A DNA stretch of 64,000 nt. It comes from Streptomyces sp. R302. Its GTDB lineage: Bacteria; Actinomycetota; Actinomycetes; Streptomycetales; Streptomycetaceae. Below the pieces are notes generated by a model that ran no database searches, was not told the DNA's origin, and saw only the letters and a list, made by a program, of their open reading frames with translations. The stretch's first letter is position 1. Each line of letters starts with the position of its first letter. Both the position numbers and the translations under genes were made by a program. The stretch is taken from assembly GCF_012927245.1 (NCBI RefSeq), contig NZ_JABBGE010000007.1, forward strand, positions 310,001 to 374,000, in the 5' to 3' direction. This document shows positions 30,646 through 39,193 of the stretch, one piece after another.

Positions 30646-31569
30646 TCAGGCGCCGGTGTCCGCGAGGACGACCGAGCGGGTGAGGTTGCGCGGCCGGTCG
30701 GGGTCGAGGCCGCGGGCCTCGGCGACCGCGACGGCGAGGCGCTGCGCGAGGACCAGCTCGGCCAGCGGGTCGAGGCCTCCGGCGACGAGGGTGCCGCCGA
30801 CCTTGCGGATCTCCTCGGCGAGCCCCCCGGGCAGCGGCCCGAAGCTCCAGGCGACCCGCCCGGGACCGGTGATGCTGATGGGCCCGTGGCGGTACTCCAT
30901 CGCCGGGTACGCCTCCGTCCACGCGCCGGCCGCCTCCCGCATCTTGAGCCCGGCCTCCTGGGCGAGGCCGTAGGTCCAGCCGGTGCCGAGGAAGGTGAAC
31001 TGACCGGCCTCGCGGACGGCCTCCTCCAACGGCCGGACCAGGGCGATCTCGGCGTCCTCCGCGGCCCGGGCGACGGTGGCGACGCCCTCGGGCAGGGCGC
31101 CCTCGGCCTCCAGGTGGGCACGGAGGAGGGCGAGCGCGGTGGTGGCGAAGCGGGTCTGGACGACCGACTCCTCGTCGGCGAACCCGAGGACGGCGACGGC
31201 GTCGGCGAGGTCCATGACGGGGGTGGCCGGATCGGCCGTGATCGCCCCGGTGGCGACGGTGCCGGAGAGCCGGGCGAGGACGGCGAGGACCTCGCTGGTG
31301 GTGCCGGAGCGGGTCAGGGCGACGACCCGGTCGTAGCGGCGGCCGAAGGGGAAGCGGGAGGCGGCGAAGGCGTCGGTCTCGCCGTGGCCGCCGGCCTCGC
31401 GCAGATCGGCGTAGGCCTGCGCCATGAACCAGGAGGTGCCGCAGCCGATCACGGCCACGCGCTCACCTCGCCGGGGCAGGGCGTCCACGTGCCGCGGCAG
31501 CGTGCGGACCGCCTCGCGCCAGGTCTCGGGCTGGGTGGCGATCTCGGCAGTCGTACGGGAGGGGGTCAT
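30646..31569 (-). CDS. SIS-domain sugar-phosphate isomerase/deaminase-like protein
   Basis: This encodes 307 residues from ATG 31569 with AGGAG six bases upstream. Two SIS domains are visible: VAVIGCGTSWFMAQ with LTRSGTTSEVL, and FLGTGWTYGLAQEAGLKMREA. This is the AgaS/GlmS-isomerase-like type that handles amino-sugar phosphates, without a glutaminase domain. It is the first gene of an operon with the aldolase 53 bases downstream, and it is divergent from the DeoR gene. Confidence 0.87.
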   Translation of the reverse strand: MTPSRTTAEIATQPETWREAVRTLPRHVDALPRRGERVAVIGCGTSWFMAQAYADLREAGGHGETDAFAASRFPFGRRYDRVVALTRSGTTSEVLAVLARLSGTVATGAITADPATPVMDLADAVAVLGFADEESVVQTRFATTALALLRAHLEAEGALPEGVATVARAAEDAEIALVRPLEEAVREAGQFTFLGTGWTYGLAQEAGLKMREAAGAWTEAYPAMEYRHGPISITGPGRVAWSFGPLPGGLAEEIRKVGGTLVAGGLDPLAELVLAQRLAVAVAEARGLDPDRPRNLTRSVVLADTGA

Positions 31570-31717
31570 GCGCACTCCTTGCACGGAAGAGACAGGATCG
31601 ATGCGTGAAGATGCTCGGAACATCAACTATTCAAGCAGATTCGCGCAACCATCGGCCAGGTTCCCGCGCCCGGCCGACGTAGGATCGGAGCCGTACCCAC
31701 GGGAGGATCGGTCCTGC
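31570..31717. promoter_or_regulatory. Divergent promoter region of the SIS operon and the DeoR gene
   Basis: The 148-base gap contains an AT-rich patch around 31620-31650 and a likely rightward -10, TAGGAT, at 31680-31685 ahead of the DeoR gene. A leftward pair TTGCGC, 17 bases, TGATGT is possible near 31643-31648. No perfect operator palindrome was identified. Confidence 0.45.
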
Positions 31718-32524
31718 ATGTCCAAGCACGAGCGGTGGAACGCGCTCCTGGAACTCCTGGCGTCCGCCGGAAAGGTGGAGGTCGAGGAGGCGGCGGCCAC
31801 CCTGGACGTCTCCGCCGCCACGATCCGCCGCGACCTCGACGAACTGGCCGAGCAGCGCCTCCTCGTCCGCACGCGCGGCGGCGCGGTCGCGCACGGCGTC
31901 TCGTACGAGCTGCCGCTGCGCTACAAGTCGGGCCGGCACGCCGCGGAGAAGGCCCGGATCGCCGCCGCCGCGGCCGAACTGATCGCGCCCGGCGAGGTCG
32001 TCGGCCTGAACGGCGGGACGACGACCACCGAGGTCGCGCGGGCGCTCGCCCTCCGCTTCGCGGGCGAGCGCGCCGAGACCGGAACCCCCGCCGCCGCCTC
32101 CGGCCCGGCCCTGACGGTGGTCACCAACGCGCTGAACATCGCCGCCGAGCTGGCGGTGCGTCCCCAGATCAAGATCGTGACGACCGGCGGGGTGGCGCGC
32201 CCGCAGACCTACGAGCTGGTGGGCCCGCTCGCCGCCGGGGTCCTGGGCGAGGTCGTCCTCGACACGGTGGTGCTCGGGGTGGACGGGATCGACCCGGAGC
32301 TCGGGGCGATGGCGCACCAGGAGGAGGAGGCGAGCATCAGCCGGCTCTTCGCGGAGCGCGCGAGCCGCGTCGTGGTGGTGACCGACGCGTCGAAGCTCGG
32401 ACGGCGCGCCTTCGCCCGCATCTGCGGCCTGGACCGGGTCGACCTGCTGGTGACCGACACCGGGCTCGACGCCGGGACGGCCGACCGGCTGACGGAGGCG
32501 GGCGTCCGCGTCCACACGGTCTGA
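31718..32524 (+). CDS. DeoR-family transcriptional regulator
   Basis: This encodes 268 residues. The N-terminal DeoR helix-turn-helix (VEEAAATLDVSAATIRRDLDEL, then the LVRTRGGAV wing) precedes a sugar-phosphate sensor domain (GLNGGTTTTEVARAL, VTNALNIAAEL, VVLGVDGID, VVVVTDASKLGRRAF). It is divergent from the SIS-aldolase operon and is almost certainly its regulator, with a phosphorylated sugar as inducer. Confidence 0.92.
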   Translation: MSKHERWNALLELLASAGKVEVEEAAATLDVSAATIRRDLDELAEQRLLVRTRGGAVAHGVSYELPLRYKSGRHAAEKARIAAAAAELIAPGEVVGLNGGTTTTEVARALALRFAGERAETGTPAAASGPALTVVTNALNIAAELAVRPQIKIVTTGGVARPQTYELVGPLAAGVLGEVVLDTVVLGVDGIDPELGAMAHQEEEASISRLFAERASRVVVVTDASKLGRRAFARICGLDRVDLLVTDTGLDAGTADRLTEAGVRVHTV

Positions 32525-32608
32525 CGTCCCCTCACGACCAGGCCAGATGAGGCGCCCTGACGCTCCATTGGTCGGACCTCATACCAATCCCCCTACTGGT
32601 CCGGCCAG

Positions 32609-32637
32609 GGTGAACACGCCCGACCCGGCTGTTCACC
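32609..32637. promoter_or_regulatory. Inverted repeat upstream of the phospholipase C gene
   Basis: GGTGAACA-N13-TGTTCACC is a perfect 8-bp inverted repeat about 95 bases before the start codon. GTTCACC resembles one unit of a Streptomyces PHO box, but PhoP sites are direct repeats, so another regulator or a hairpin in the leader is equally possible. Confidence 0.45.
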
Positions 32638-32731
32638 AAGCCCTTGCCGCACGGGCGTATACCTTTGCGCCCCGCTCCCCCATCATGTCCCCGACGTGCC
32701 GCGAGGGCACACCGTGACAGGAGGGGCGGGC

Positions 32732-34786
32732 ATGGTTCCCATCAGCCGCAGGGGGTTCGTCGGCATCGGCGCGGGACTCGGCGCCGGACTCGTCACCGGG
32801 GCCGCGGCACCGACCGCGACGGCCTCGGACGCCACACCGGCCTCGGCCGCCGCGCGGGCCGCGACCGGCACCCTCGCCGACGTCCGGCACGTCGTGATCC
32901 TCATGCAGGAGAACCGCAGCTTCGACCACTACTTCGGCACGCTCCGCGGCGTCCGCGGCTTCGGCGACCGGGCGGCGGGCAACATCCCCGGCGGCTGGAG
33001 CACGTTCCAGCAGCCCGACTGGGGCGGCAGGCAGTTCCCGTGGAAACTGGCCGACACCCCGCCGGCCGGCGGGGTCGACGGCGAGACCCTCGCCCAGTGC
33101 AACGGCGACCTGCCGCACAGCTGGACCTCGCAGCACGCCGCCTGGAACCAGGGCCGGCTCGACAACTGGGTGACCGGCGTCGGCAACACCCGCACCCTCG
33201 GCCACCTGGACCGCGCCTCCCTCCCCTTCCACCACGCCCTCGCCGACCACTACACGGTCTGCGACGCCTACTTCTCCTCGGCGCTCAGCGCCACGGGACC
33301 GAACCGCACCTTCCTGTGGAGCGGGCGGATCGACGGCTCCAGCAAGGACGGCGGCGACGAGTCGGGGCTGACCTGGGAGACGTACGCGGAGGCGCTCCAG
33401 CGGGCCGGGGTGAGCTGGAAGGTCTACCAGAACGCCCAGGACAACTACGGCGACAACGGCCTCGCGTACTTCAAGAGGTTCACCGACGCCCGGCCCGGCG
33501 ACCCGCTGTACGACCGGGGCATGGCCTCGGTCCCGAAGGTCACCGGCTCGACCCCGGACGACATCGCCGCCGCGATCCGCGCGGACGTCGTCGCCGGGAC
33601 GCTGCCGCAGGTGTCGTGGGTGGTGGCGAACGAGGCGTTCTCCGAGCACCCGTACGCGCCGCCCGGCGACGGCGCCCACTTCGTCGACCTCGTCCACCGC
33701 GCCCTGACGGCGAACCCCGAGGTCTTCGACTCCACGGTGATGATCCTCAACTACGACGAGAACGACGGCTTCTTCGACCACGTGCCGCCGCCGGTCGCCC
33801 CGCCCGGGACCCCCGGCGAGTACCTCGACGGCGTCCCGATCGGCCTCGGCTTCCGGGTCCCGATGCTGGTCATGTCGCCGTGGACGCGAGGCGGCTGGGT
33901 CAGCTCAGAGGTCTTCGACCACACCTCCGTGCTGCGCTTCCTGGAGACCTGGACCGCCGTCCTCGGCACCCCGGCGACCTGCCCGAACATCAGCGCCTGG
34001 CGACGGAGGGTCACCGGCGACCTGACCGGCGTCTTCGACTTCGCCCACCCGGTGTACGGGGTGCCCGCCGGCCTGCCGTCGACGGCGAAGGTCATCGGCA
34101 TGGACACCTGCGCCCCGCTGCCGAACCCCGTCCCGCAGAACAACGCGCTGCCCGCCCAGGAGCCCGGGAACCGGCCCGCGCGGGCCCTCCCCTACCAGCC
34201 GAACGGCAACCTGGACCGCTTCGAGTTCGGCGCCGCCGGCAAGATCCTCGCCTGGTTCTCCATGAGCAACCAGGGCCCGCAGGCCCGCAGCGCCGCCCAC
34301 TTCTCGATCCACCCGCACCAGCACCGCTCCACCGCCGCCTGGCAGTACACGGTCGACCCGGGCACCACGGCCACCGACTACTTCAACATCGGGCTGGGCT
34401 CGGGCTCGGGGAAGTACGACATCTCGATGATGGGCCCGAACCGCTTCCTGCGCCGCTTCATCGGCGACGCCTCGAAGGCGGGCAAGGCCATCGAGGTGGC
34501 GGCGCGGTACGCCACCGAGCCGGGCACCGGGAAGACGGCGATCTGGTTCCGGATGACCAACTCCTCCGGCGGCCCGGTCACCTTCACGATCCACTCCGAC
34601 GCCTACCGCACGGACGGCCCCTGGACGTACACGGTCGCGGCGAACTCCTCGCGGGAGGACTTCTTCAACGCGGTGGCGTACACGGACGGCTGGTACGACT
34701 TCACGGTCCTGGCCGACGTCGACGGCACCTGGTCGCGCCGCTACACCGGCCACATCGAGACGGGCGCGCCGAGCGTCACCGGCTGA
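32732..34786 (+). CDS. Tat-exported phosphocholine-type phospholipase C
   Basis: This encodes 684 residues from ATG 32732 with GGAGG 8 bases upstream. PISRRGFVGIGAG is a twin-arginine signal. The catalytic domain starts at HVVILMQENRSFDHYFGTL and includes SALSATGPNR and YDENDGFFDHVPPP (metal/phosphate site of the PLC/acid phosphatase superfamily). Two DUF756 beta domains close the protein (about 480-570 and 590-680). It cleaves phosphatidylcholine or sphingomyelin head groups outside the cell, probably to gain phosphate. It is preceded by a perfect inverted repeat. Confidence 0.92.
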   Translation: MVPISRRGFVGIGAGLGAGLVTGAAAPTATASDATPASAAARAATGTLADVRHVVILMQENRSFDHYFGTLRGVRGFGDRAAGNIPGGWSTFQQPDWGGRQFPWKLADTPPAGGVDGETLAQCNGDLPHSWTSQHAAWNQGRLDNWVTGVGNTRTLGHLDRASLPFHHALADHYTVCDAYFSSALSATGPNRTFLWSGRIDGSSKDGGDESGLTWETYAEALQRAGVSWKVYQNAQDNYGDNGLAYFKRFTDARPGDPLYDRGMASVPKVTGSTPDDIAAAIRADVVAGTLPQVSWVVANEAFSEHPYAPPGDGAHFVDLVHRALTANPEVFDSTVMILNYDENDGFFDHVPPPVAPPGTPGEYLDGVPIGLGFRVPMLVMSPWTRGGWVSSEVFDHTSVLRFLETWTAVLGTPATCPNISAWRRRVTGDLTGVFDFAHPVYGVPAGLPSTAKVIGMDTCAPLPNPVPQNNALPAQEPGNRPARALPYQPNGNLDRFEFGAAGKILAWFSMSNQGPQARSAAHFSIHPHQHRSTAAWQYTVDPGTTATDYFNIGLGSGSGKYDISMMGPNRFLRRFIGDASKAGKAIEVAARYATEPGTGKTAIWFRMTNSSGGPVTFTIHSDAYRTDGPWTYTVAANSSREDFFNAVAYTDGWYDFTVLADVDGTWSRRYTGHIETGAPSVTG

Positions 34787-34788
34787 CC

Positions 34789-34815
34789 GGCCGGGCGGGC
34801 CCTCACCGCCCGGCC
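34789..34815. terminator. Compact bidirectional terminator
   Basis: GGCCGGGCGG (34789-34798) pairs with 34806-34815 around a 7-base loop. The stop codon of the leftward gene (34803) lies in the loop, so one hairpin serves both convergent genes. Confidence 0.75.
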
Positions 34816-35375
34816 AGGGCCGCGCGCCGGATCGTGGCGTCGAGGAGCGCGAGCGCGTCCTCGGCGGTACGGCCCGGAGCGCGGTTCCAGGGGCCGACGA
34901 GCCCGTGCCACCCCTGGGACCGCAGTTCGGTCAGGAGCCAGGCACCGGCCTCGTTCATGGTGGCCGCGCTGCCGTGGCCGAGCCGGTGAGCGGCGAGCAG
35001 GGCGCCGCAGAGACAGCGGGCGCCGCGCGCGTCGCGCAGCTTGTACGGGGTGTTCTGCCAGCCCCATTCGGTCAGCACCCGGCGCGCGTACGCCAGGTGG
35101 ACGGAGGGGCGCACGTCGGCCCGGCCGAGCCTGCGCCAGACGTACAGCCGGTCCGGGAGGACGGCGCCGACGCGGCCCGGCAGCGGGCGTTCGGCGGGCG
35201 GGGGCGGGGGCAGCTCGTCGAGCGCGTCCAGGGCGTCGGCGACCAGCCGGTCCACGGGGACGGAGAGGAGACTGCGCCAGGCCTCGGGGGCGGCGCTCTC
35301 GTAGAGGCGGGCCGCCTCGCGGTCGAGGGCGTCGGGGTCGAGGTCGGCGTCGATCAGCAGGGCAAGGGATGACAT
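34803..35375 (-). CDS. Hypothetical protein, DUF6197-like
   Basis: This encodes 190 residues. The C-terminal half (WGWQNTPYKLRDARGARCLCGALLAAHRL ... WNRAPGRTAEDALALLDATI) matches the pattern of the Streptomyces DUF6197 family, with a Trp-rich start, a CLCGAL block and an N-x-x-x-GRT end. The N-terminal 90 residues are Asp/Leu/Pro-rich. The function is unknown. It faces the phospholipase C gene tail to tail. Confidence 0.65.
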   Translation of the reverse strand: MSSLALLIDADLDPDALDREAARLYESAAPEAWRSLLSVPVDRLVADALDALDELPPPPPAERPLPGRVGAVLPDRLYVWRRLGRADVRPSVHLAYARRVLTEWGWQNTPYKLRDARGARCLCGALLAAHRLGHGSAATMNEAGAWLLTELRSQGWHGLVGPWNRAPGRTAEDALALLDATIRRAALAGR

Positions 35376-35644
35376 TCCCCCATCATTAGCCGCAGATGTC
35401 TGATTTGCGCGCTATGCGCGACACCTCCCGTCCGCAAGTCGCCACACAATTCCCCTAATGGAGCCAGCCGCCCTATTCGGACATTGCACTCCCCGTGACG
35501 CGACTCACTTCCCCCGCCCCGAAGCGGACTCCCCGTCCGTCACGACCCGTGCCGCACAAGGGATTCGGGAACGGCCACCGAAACGGTAGATCTTGAATTC
35601 CACCCCTTCGATCTTCGGTTCGCCTTTTCCCGCGCATTCGCATC

Positions 35645-35674
35645 TTGTTCCCCGCCGCATTTCTCGCCTACGGT
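35645..35674 (+). promoter_or_regulatory. Putative promoter of the riboswitch-LysM transcript
   Basis: TTGTTC (35645-35650), 18 bases, TACGGT (35669-35674) predicts a start near 35681 and a leader of about 190 bases before the LysM gene. Upstream, 35376-35640 is a relatively AT-rich gene-free stretch in which nothing else was recognised. Confidence 0.5.
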
Positions 35675-35731
35675 CACCTCCATTCGGACGGACGCCTAAT
35701 CCTGCCACCGCCCGAAAGACCTCCCATTTCA

Positions 35732-35862
35732 CCCGACGGCAGGAGCGGGGGACCCACCACACCGCCGGTCCGGTCGTCCGGAACGGCTCGGGGTGAAGCC
35801 GCGTGCGCGCGGCCGGACAGCTCCAGTCCGAACCCGACAGCTCACCTCGCAGGCGCCGGAGA
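35732..35862 (+). promoter_or_regulatory. c-di-AMP riboswitch (ydaO-yuaA type)
   Basis: The leader contains the conserved blocks of this aptamer in order: GGGGGACCCA at 35747-35756, GGGGTGAAGCC at 35790-35800, then CCGAACCCGACAGCTCACC (about 35828-35846) and CTCGCAGGCG. In Streptomyces these elements precede cell-wall hydrolase genes such as rpfA, and c-di-AMP binding lowers expression. The gene downstream, a LysM transglycosylase, fits. Confidence 0.88.
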
Positions 35863-35872
35863 GGAAACCGTC

Positions 35873-36718
35873 ATGCCCGCTCACGGCAAGCACCGCCGCC
35901 CCCGACGCCGCCCCGTCTCCCGAGGTCTCGCCTTCGCCGGCACCGGCGGCGTGGCCCTCGCCCTGCCCCTGGTCGTGCCCGCCACGGCCGGCGCCGAGCC
36001 CGTCGCGCAGCAGGCGGCGCCGACCGCCGCCGTCGCCGTCCAGGCCGCCGCGCAGGCGCCCGCCGCCCCCGCCGCCAGCCACGCGTACACCGTCGTGAAG
36101 GGCGACTCGCTTTCCCTGATCGCCCACCGAAAGGGAATTCAGGGCGGCTGGAAGTCGCTTTACCGGGCGAACAAGGAAGCCGTGGGTGACAATCCGTCAC
36201 TCATTCACCCGGGCCTCGAACTGACGATTCGTCGGGATTCCGCGAAGGCCGCCACGAAGCCCGCCGCCAAGCCCGCCGCCAAGTCCGCCCCCTCCGGTTC
36301 CGCCGAACGGGCGAGCCGTTCCTCCGCCCGTGCCGCGGTCCCGGCCGTCCAGGCCCAGCCGGCCGCGGCGAAGGCCGTGCCCGCCGCCACCCGGTACGCC
36401 GACAACCTCGACGGCTGGATCCGCGAGTCGCTCGACGTCATGGCCCGCTACGGCATCCCCGGCTCGTACGACGGCATCCTCCGCAACGTGATGCGCGAGT
36501 CCTCCGGCAACCCCCGCGCGATCAACCTCTGGGACTCCAACGCCGTGAAGGGCACCCCGTCCAAGGGCCTGCTCCAGGTCATCGACCCGACCTTCGCCGC
36601 CTACCACGTGCCGGGGACCTCGCTCGACCCGTACGACCCCGTCGCGAACATCACCGCCGCCTGCAACTACGCGGCCGACCGGTACGGCTCCATCGACAAC
36701 GTCAACGGCGCCTACTGA
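35873..36718 (+). CDS. Secreted LysM and transglycosylase-domain cell-wall protein
   Basis: This encodes 281 residues from ATG 35873, with GGAGAGGAAA upstream. An Arg-rich signal peptide (to about residue 40) and an Ala/Pro linker lead to a LysM domain (YTVVKGDSLSLIAHRKGI). A second Lys/Ala linker and a C-terminal lytic transglycosylase-like domain follow (ILRNVMRESSGNPRAINLWD with the probable catalytic Glu, then SKGLLQVIDPTFAAYHVPG). It should bind and cleave peptidoglycan during growth or spore germination. The riboswitch leader places it under c-di-AMP control. Its last 7 bases overlap the convergent gene. Confidence 0.9.
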   Translation: MPAHGKHRRPRRRPVSRGLAFAGTGGVALALPLVVPATAGAEPVAQQAAPTAAVAVQAAAQAPAAPAASHAYTVVKGDSLSLIAHRKGIQGGWKSLYRANKEAVGDNPSLIHPGLELTIRRDSAKAATKPAAKPAAKSAPSGSAERASRSSARAAVPAVQAQPAAAKAVPAATRYADNLDGWIRESLDVMARYGIPGSYDGILRNVMRESSGNPRAINLWDSNAVKGTPSKGLLQVIDPTFAAYHVPGTSLDPYDPVANITAACNYAADRYGSIDNVNGAY

Positions 36719-38016
36719 TCCTCTCCGCCGGTCACGGCGGCGAAGTGGCCGGTGAACCACTCCGTCGCCAGCGCCGCCACCTCCTCCAGGGCCCCCGGCT
36801 CCTCGAAGAGGTGGCCTGCGCCCGGCACGACCTCCAGGCGGCTCTCGCAGCGCAGCAGTTCCCCGGCCCGCCGGTTCAGGTCGAGGACGAGGTCGTCGGC
36901 GCCGCCGACGACCAGCAGCGTGGGGGCCCGCACCCCGGCGAGCCGCTCCCCCGCCAGGTCGGGCCGGCCGCCCCGGGACACCACCGCGGCCACGTCGTCG
37001 TCCGGTTCCGCCGCCGCCCACAGCGCGGCGGCCGCCCCGGTGCTCGCCCCGAAGTAGCCGCGCGGCAGGCGCCAGGTTCCGGCCCGCCCGGCCGTCCAGG
37101 CGGCGGCCAGGCCCAGCCGTCCGGCGAGCAGCGGGGTGTCGAAGACCCGTGCGCGGTCGGTCGCCTCGGCCTCGGTGAGCAGGTCGAAGAGGAGGGTGGC
37201 GAGCCCGGCCCGGTTCAGCGCGGCGGCCACCGCGCGGTTCCGCGGGCTGTGCCGCCCGCTGCCGCTGCCGTGGGCGAAGAGGACGAGCCCCGAGGCCCCG
37301 TCGGGCACCGCGAGATCGCCCGGCAGCTCGGGTCCGCCGGCCGGGACGCGTACCGCCGTGTGCCGTACGACCGGGCCCCGCGCCGCCCGGCTCCGGTCGA
37401 GGCGGGCCACCACCTCGGCGTCCGGCGTCTGGTCGAACTCCCGGTAGAACTGCCCGACCGCGTAGAAGCCCTCCGGGGTGTGGACGGCGACGGTCTCGTC
37501 GGCCTCGCCGCCGAGCCGGGCGGTCCAGCCGTACGGCGCCACCGGGACGGCCAGCACGATCCGGGCGGCTCCGGCGGCACGTACCGCCCGGCAGGCGGCG
37601 AGCGCGGTCGCGCCGGTGGCGAGCCCGTCGTCGACGACCACCGCCGTACGCCCCTCCAGCGGCACCGGGCGGCGGCTGCCCCGGTACGCGCGGGACCGCT
37701 CGGCCATCACCAGCCGCTCGCGCTCCTCGGCCTCCTCCAGCTCCCGCCGGGCCACGCCCGCGTCCCGCACCACCTGCTCGTTGACGACGCGGACGCCGCC
37801 CTCCCCGATGGCCCCCATGGCCAGCTCGGGCCGGCTCGGCACGCCGAGTTTCCGCACGAGACAGATGTCCAGCGGAGCTTCGAGCGCCTCGGCCACCTCC
37901 GCCGCCACCGGCACCCCGCCGCGGGGCAGCCCGAGGACGACGACGTCAGGCCCCTGGAGATGGGCGAGCCGGGCGGCGAGCTGCCGCCCCGCGTCGGCCC
38001 GGTCGGCGAAATACAT
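36712..38016 (-). CDS. Fusion of phosphoribosyltransferase and alpha/beta hydrolase domains
   Basis: This encodes 434 residues. Residues 1-210 are a PRTase fold (VVLGLPRGGVPVAAEVA, PLDICLVRKLGVP, and the PRPP loop VVVDDGLATGATALAA). Residues 215-430 are a dienelactone hydrolase-like domain (LVLFAHGSGSGRHSPRNR, nucleophile YFGASTGAAAALWAA, LLVVGGADDLV, and a late GAGHLFEEPG His). Both active-site sets look complete. Such fusions recur in actinobacteria but the substrate is unknown. It sits beside Usp and hydrolase genes, suggesting a stress role. Confidence 0.88.
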   Translation of the reverse strand: MYFADRADAGRQLAARLAHLQGPDVVVLGLPRGGVPVAAEVAEALEAPLDICLVRKLGVPSRPELAMGAIGEGGVRVVNEQVVRDAGVARRELEEAEERERLVMAERSRAYRGSRRPVPLEGRTAVVVDDGLATGATALAACRAVRAAGAARIVLAVPVAPYGWTARLGGEADETVAVHTPEGFYAVGQFYREFDQTPDAEVVARLDRSRAARGPVVRHTAVRVPAGGPELPGDLAVPDGASGLVLFAHGSGSGRHSPRNRAVAAALNRAGLATLLFDLLTEAEATDRARVFDTPLLAGRLGLAAAWTAGRAGTWRLPRGYFGASTGAAAALWAAAEPDDDVAAVVSRGGRPDLAGERLAGVRAPTLLVVGGADDLVLDLNRRAGELLRCESRLEVVPGAGHLFEEPGALEEVAALATEWFTGHFAAVTGGEDQ

Positions 38017-38121
38017 GGCACGCCGCCTTCCCGATCGGCGACCCCCCTCGGGTGCGGGCCGTCGGACCCGGCCCGTACCTCCAGGGTCCCACCGGCGGGG
38101 GCGTCACCGCCCCGGCCGGCC

Positions 38122-39036
38122 TCAGCCCACCCCGTGCCGCACGATCGCCACCGGGCAGTCGGCGTGGTGCAGCAGCGCCTGGCTGACGGAGCCGAGGAGC
38201 AGCCCGGCGAAGCCACCGCGCCCCCGGGCGCCCATGACGAGGAGCTGCGCGTTCGCGCTCTCCTCCAGGAGGACCTCGCGGGGCCGGCCGCGTACCAGCC
38301 GGGCTTCGGCCTCGGTCCCGGGGTGCCGGCCGGCGACCCGGGCGAGCGCCGTTTCGAGGACGCGGGCGGCCTCCGCGTGCACCTCCTCCGCTCCGGCGAA
38401 GAACGGCGTCAGGTCGCCGGGGCCCGAGCGCGGGGCCCAGGCGTGGACGGCGACCAGACCGGTGCCGCGCGACCCGGCCTCCGCGTAGGCGAAGTCGACG
38501 GCCGCGTCGGAGTCCGGCGAGCCGTCGACGGCGAGGAGCACCGGCCCCGCCGGCTCGTCCCGGCCGCGCACCACGAGGACCGGGCACGCGGCGTGGGCGG
38601 CGAGGTGGACGGCGACCGAGCCGACGACGAGGCCGGTGAAGGCGCCGGTGCCGCGGCTGCCGACGACGACCAGCTCGGCGCCGCGCGACCGGGTCGCGAG
38701 GACGGCGAGCGGTTCGCCGGTGATGAGCTCGCCGGAGACCTCGGTGCCCGGGGCGACCGCCCGGGCCCGGGCCACGGCCGTGTCCAGGACGATCTCCGCC
38801 TGCCGTCGCAGCCCGCTCTCGGTGGGGCCGTACACCGAGGGTTCCAGGTCGACCCGGAACATCGGCCAGACGAAGGCGTGCGCGACGACCAGGCGCGCAC
38901 CGCGCGTCCCCGCCTCCCGCGCCGCCGTCTCGACCGCGCCGAGCGCCGACGGTGAGCCGTCCGTCCCGACGAGGACGAACGGCCCGCCGGCCGTCGTGGT
39001 CTCCGGTGCCGTGGCCGGCTCCTCGCTGCGCCCCAT
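38122..39036 (-). CDS. Universal stress protein with two tandem Usp domains
   Basis: This encodes 304 residues. Each half has the Usp pattern: VLVGTDGSPSA with VVVGSRGTGAFTGLVVGS in the first, and VLLAVDGSPDSDAA with LVMGARGRGGFAGLLLGS in the second. The G-2x-G-9x-G(S) motif predicts ATP binding in both. Such proteins respond to hypoxia, starvation or redox stress. It is not overlapped by its neighbours. Confidence 0.92.
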   Translation of the reverse strand: MGRSEEPATAPETTTAGGPFVLVGTDGSPSALGAVETAAREAGTRGARLVVAHAFVWPMFRVDLEPSVYGPTESGLRRQAEIVLDTAVARARAVAPGTEVSGELITGEPLAVLATRSRGAELVVVGSRGTGAFTGLVVGSVAVHLAAHAACPVLVVRGRDEPAGPVLLAVDGSPDSDAAVDFAYAEAGSRGTGLVAVHAWAPRSGPGDLTPFFAGAEEVHAEAARVLETALARVAGRHPGTEAEARLVRGRPREVLLEESANAQLLVMGARGRGGFAGLLLGSVSQALLHHADCPVAIVRHGVG

Positions 39037-39148
39037 CGCTCTTCCGTCCTTCCGGTCGTGCACCGCCGGTCGCGGGTGCCTCGTGGTCGAGTACACCCGT
39101 CGGTTGCCCGCACGACCGGGCGCCACGCGGGCCGGACGTCCCGACCGG

Positions 39149-39193
39149 CCCCGCCGAAGGTCCCGAGGGGGCCGCTCGGGACCTTCGGCGGGG
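39149..39193 (-). terminator. Strong terminator after the alpha/beta hydrolase gene
   Basis: A 19-bp perfect stem (39149-39167 with 39175-39193) and a 7-base loop begin directly at the hydrolase stop codon. It is among the strongest hairpins in the window. Confidence 0.9.

Noticed and set aside
32585..32608. DasR-like site (TGGTC/CCAG pattern) before the phospholipase C gene
   Set aside because: Only one half resembles ACTGGTC; the other half lacks the required match, so it was not called.
35505..35762. 85-codon leftward frame in the riboswitch leader
   Set aside because: No ribosome site, no similarity, and it overlaps the promoter and aptamer of the opposite strand.
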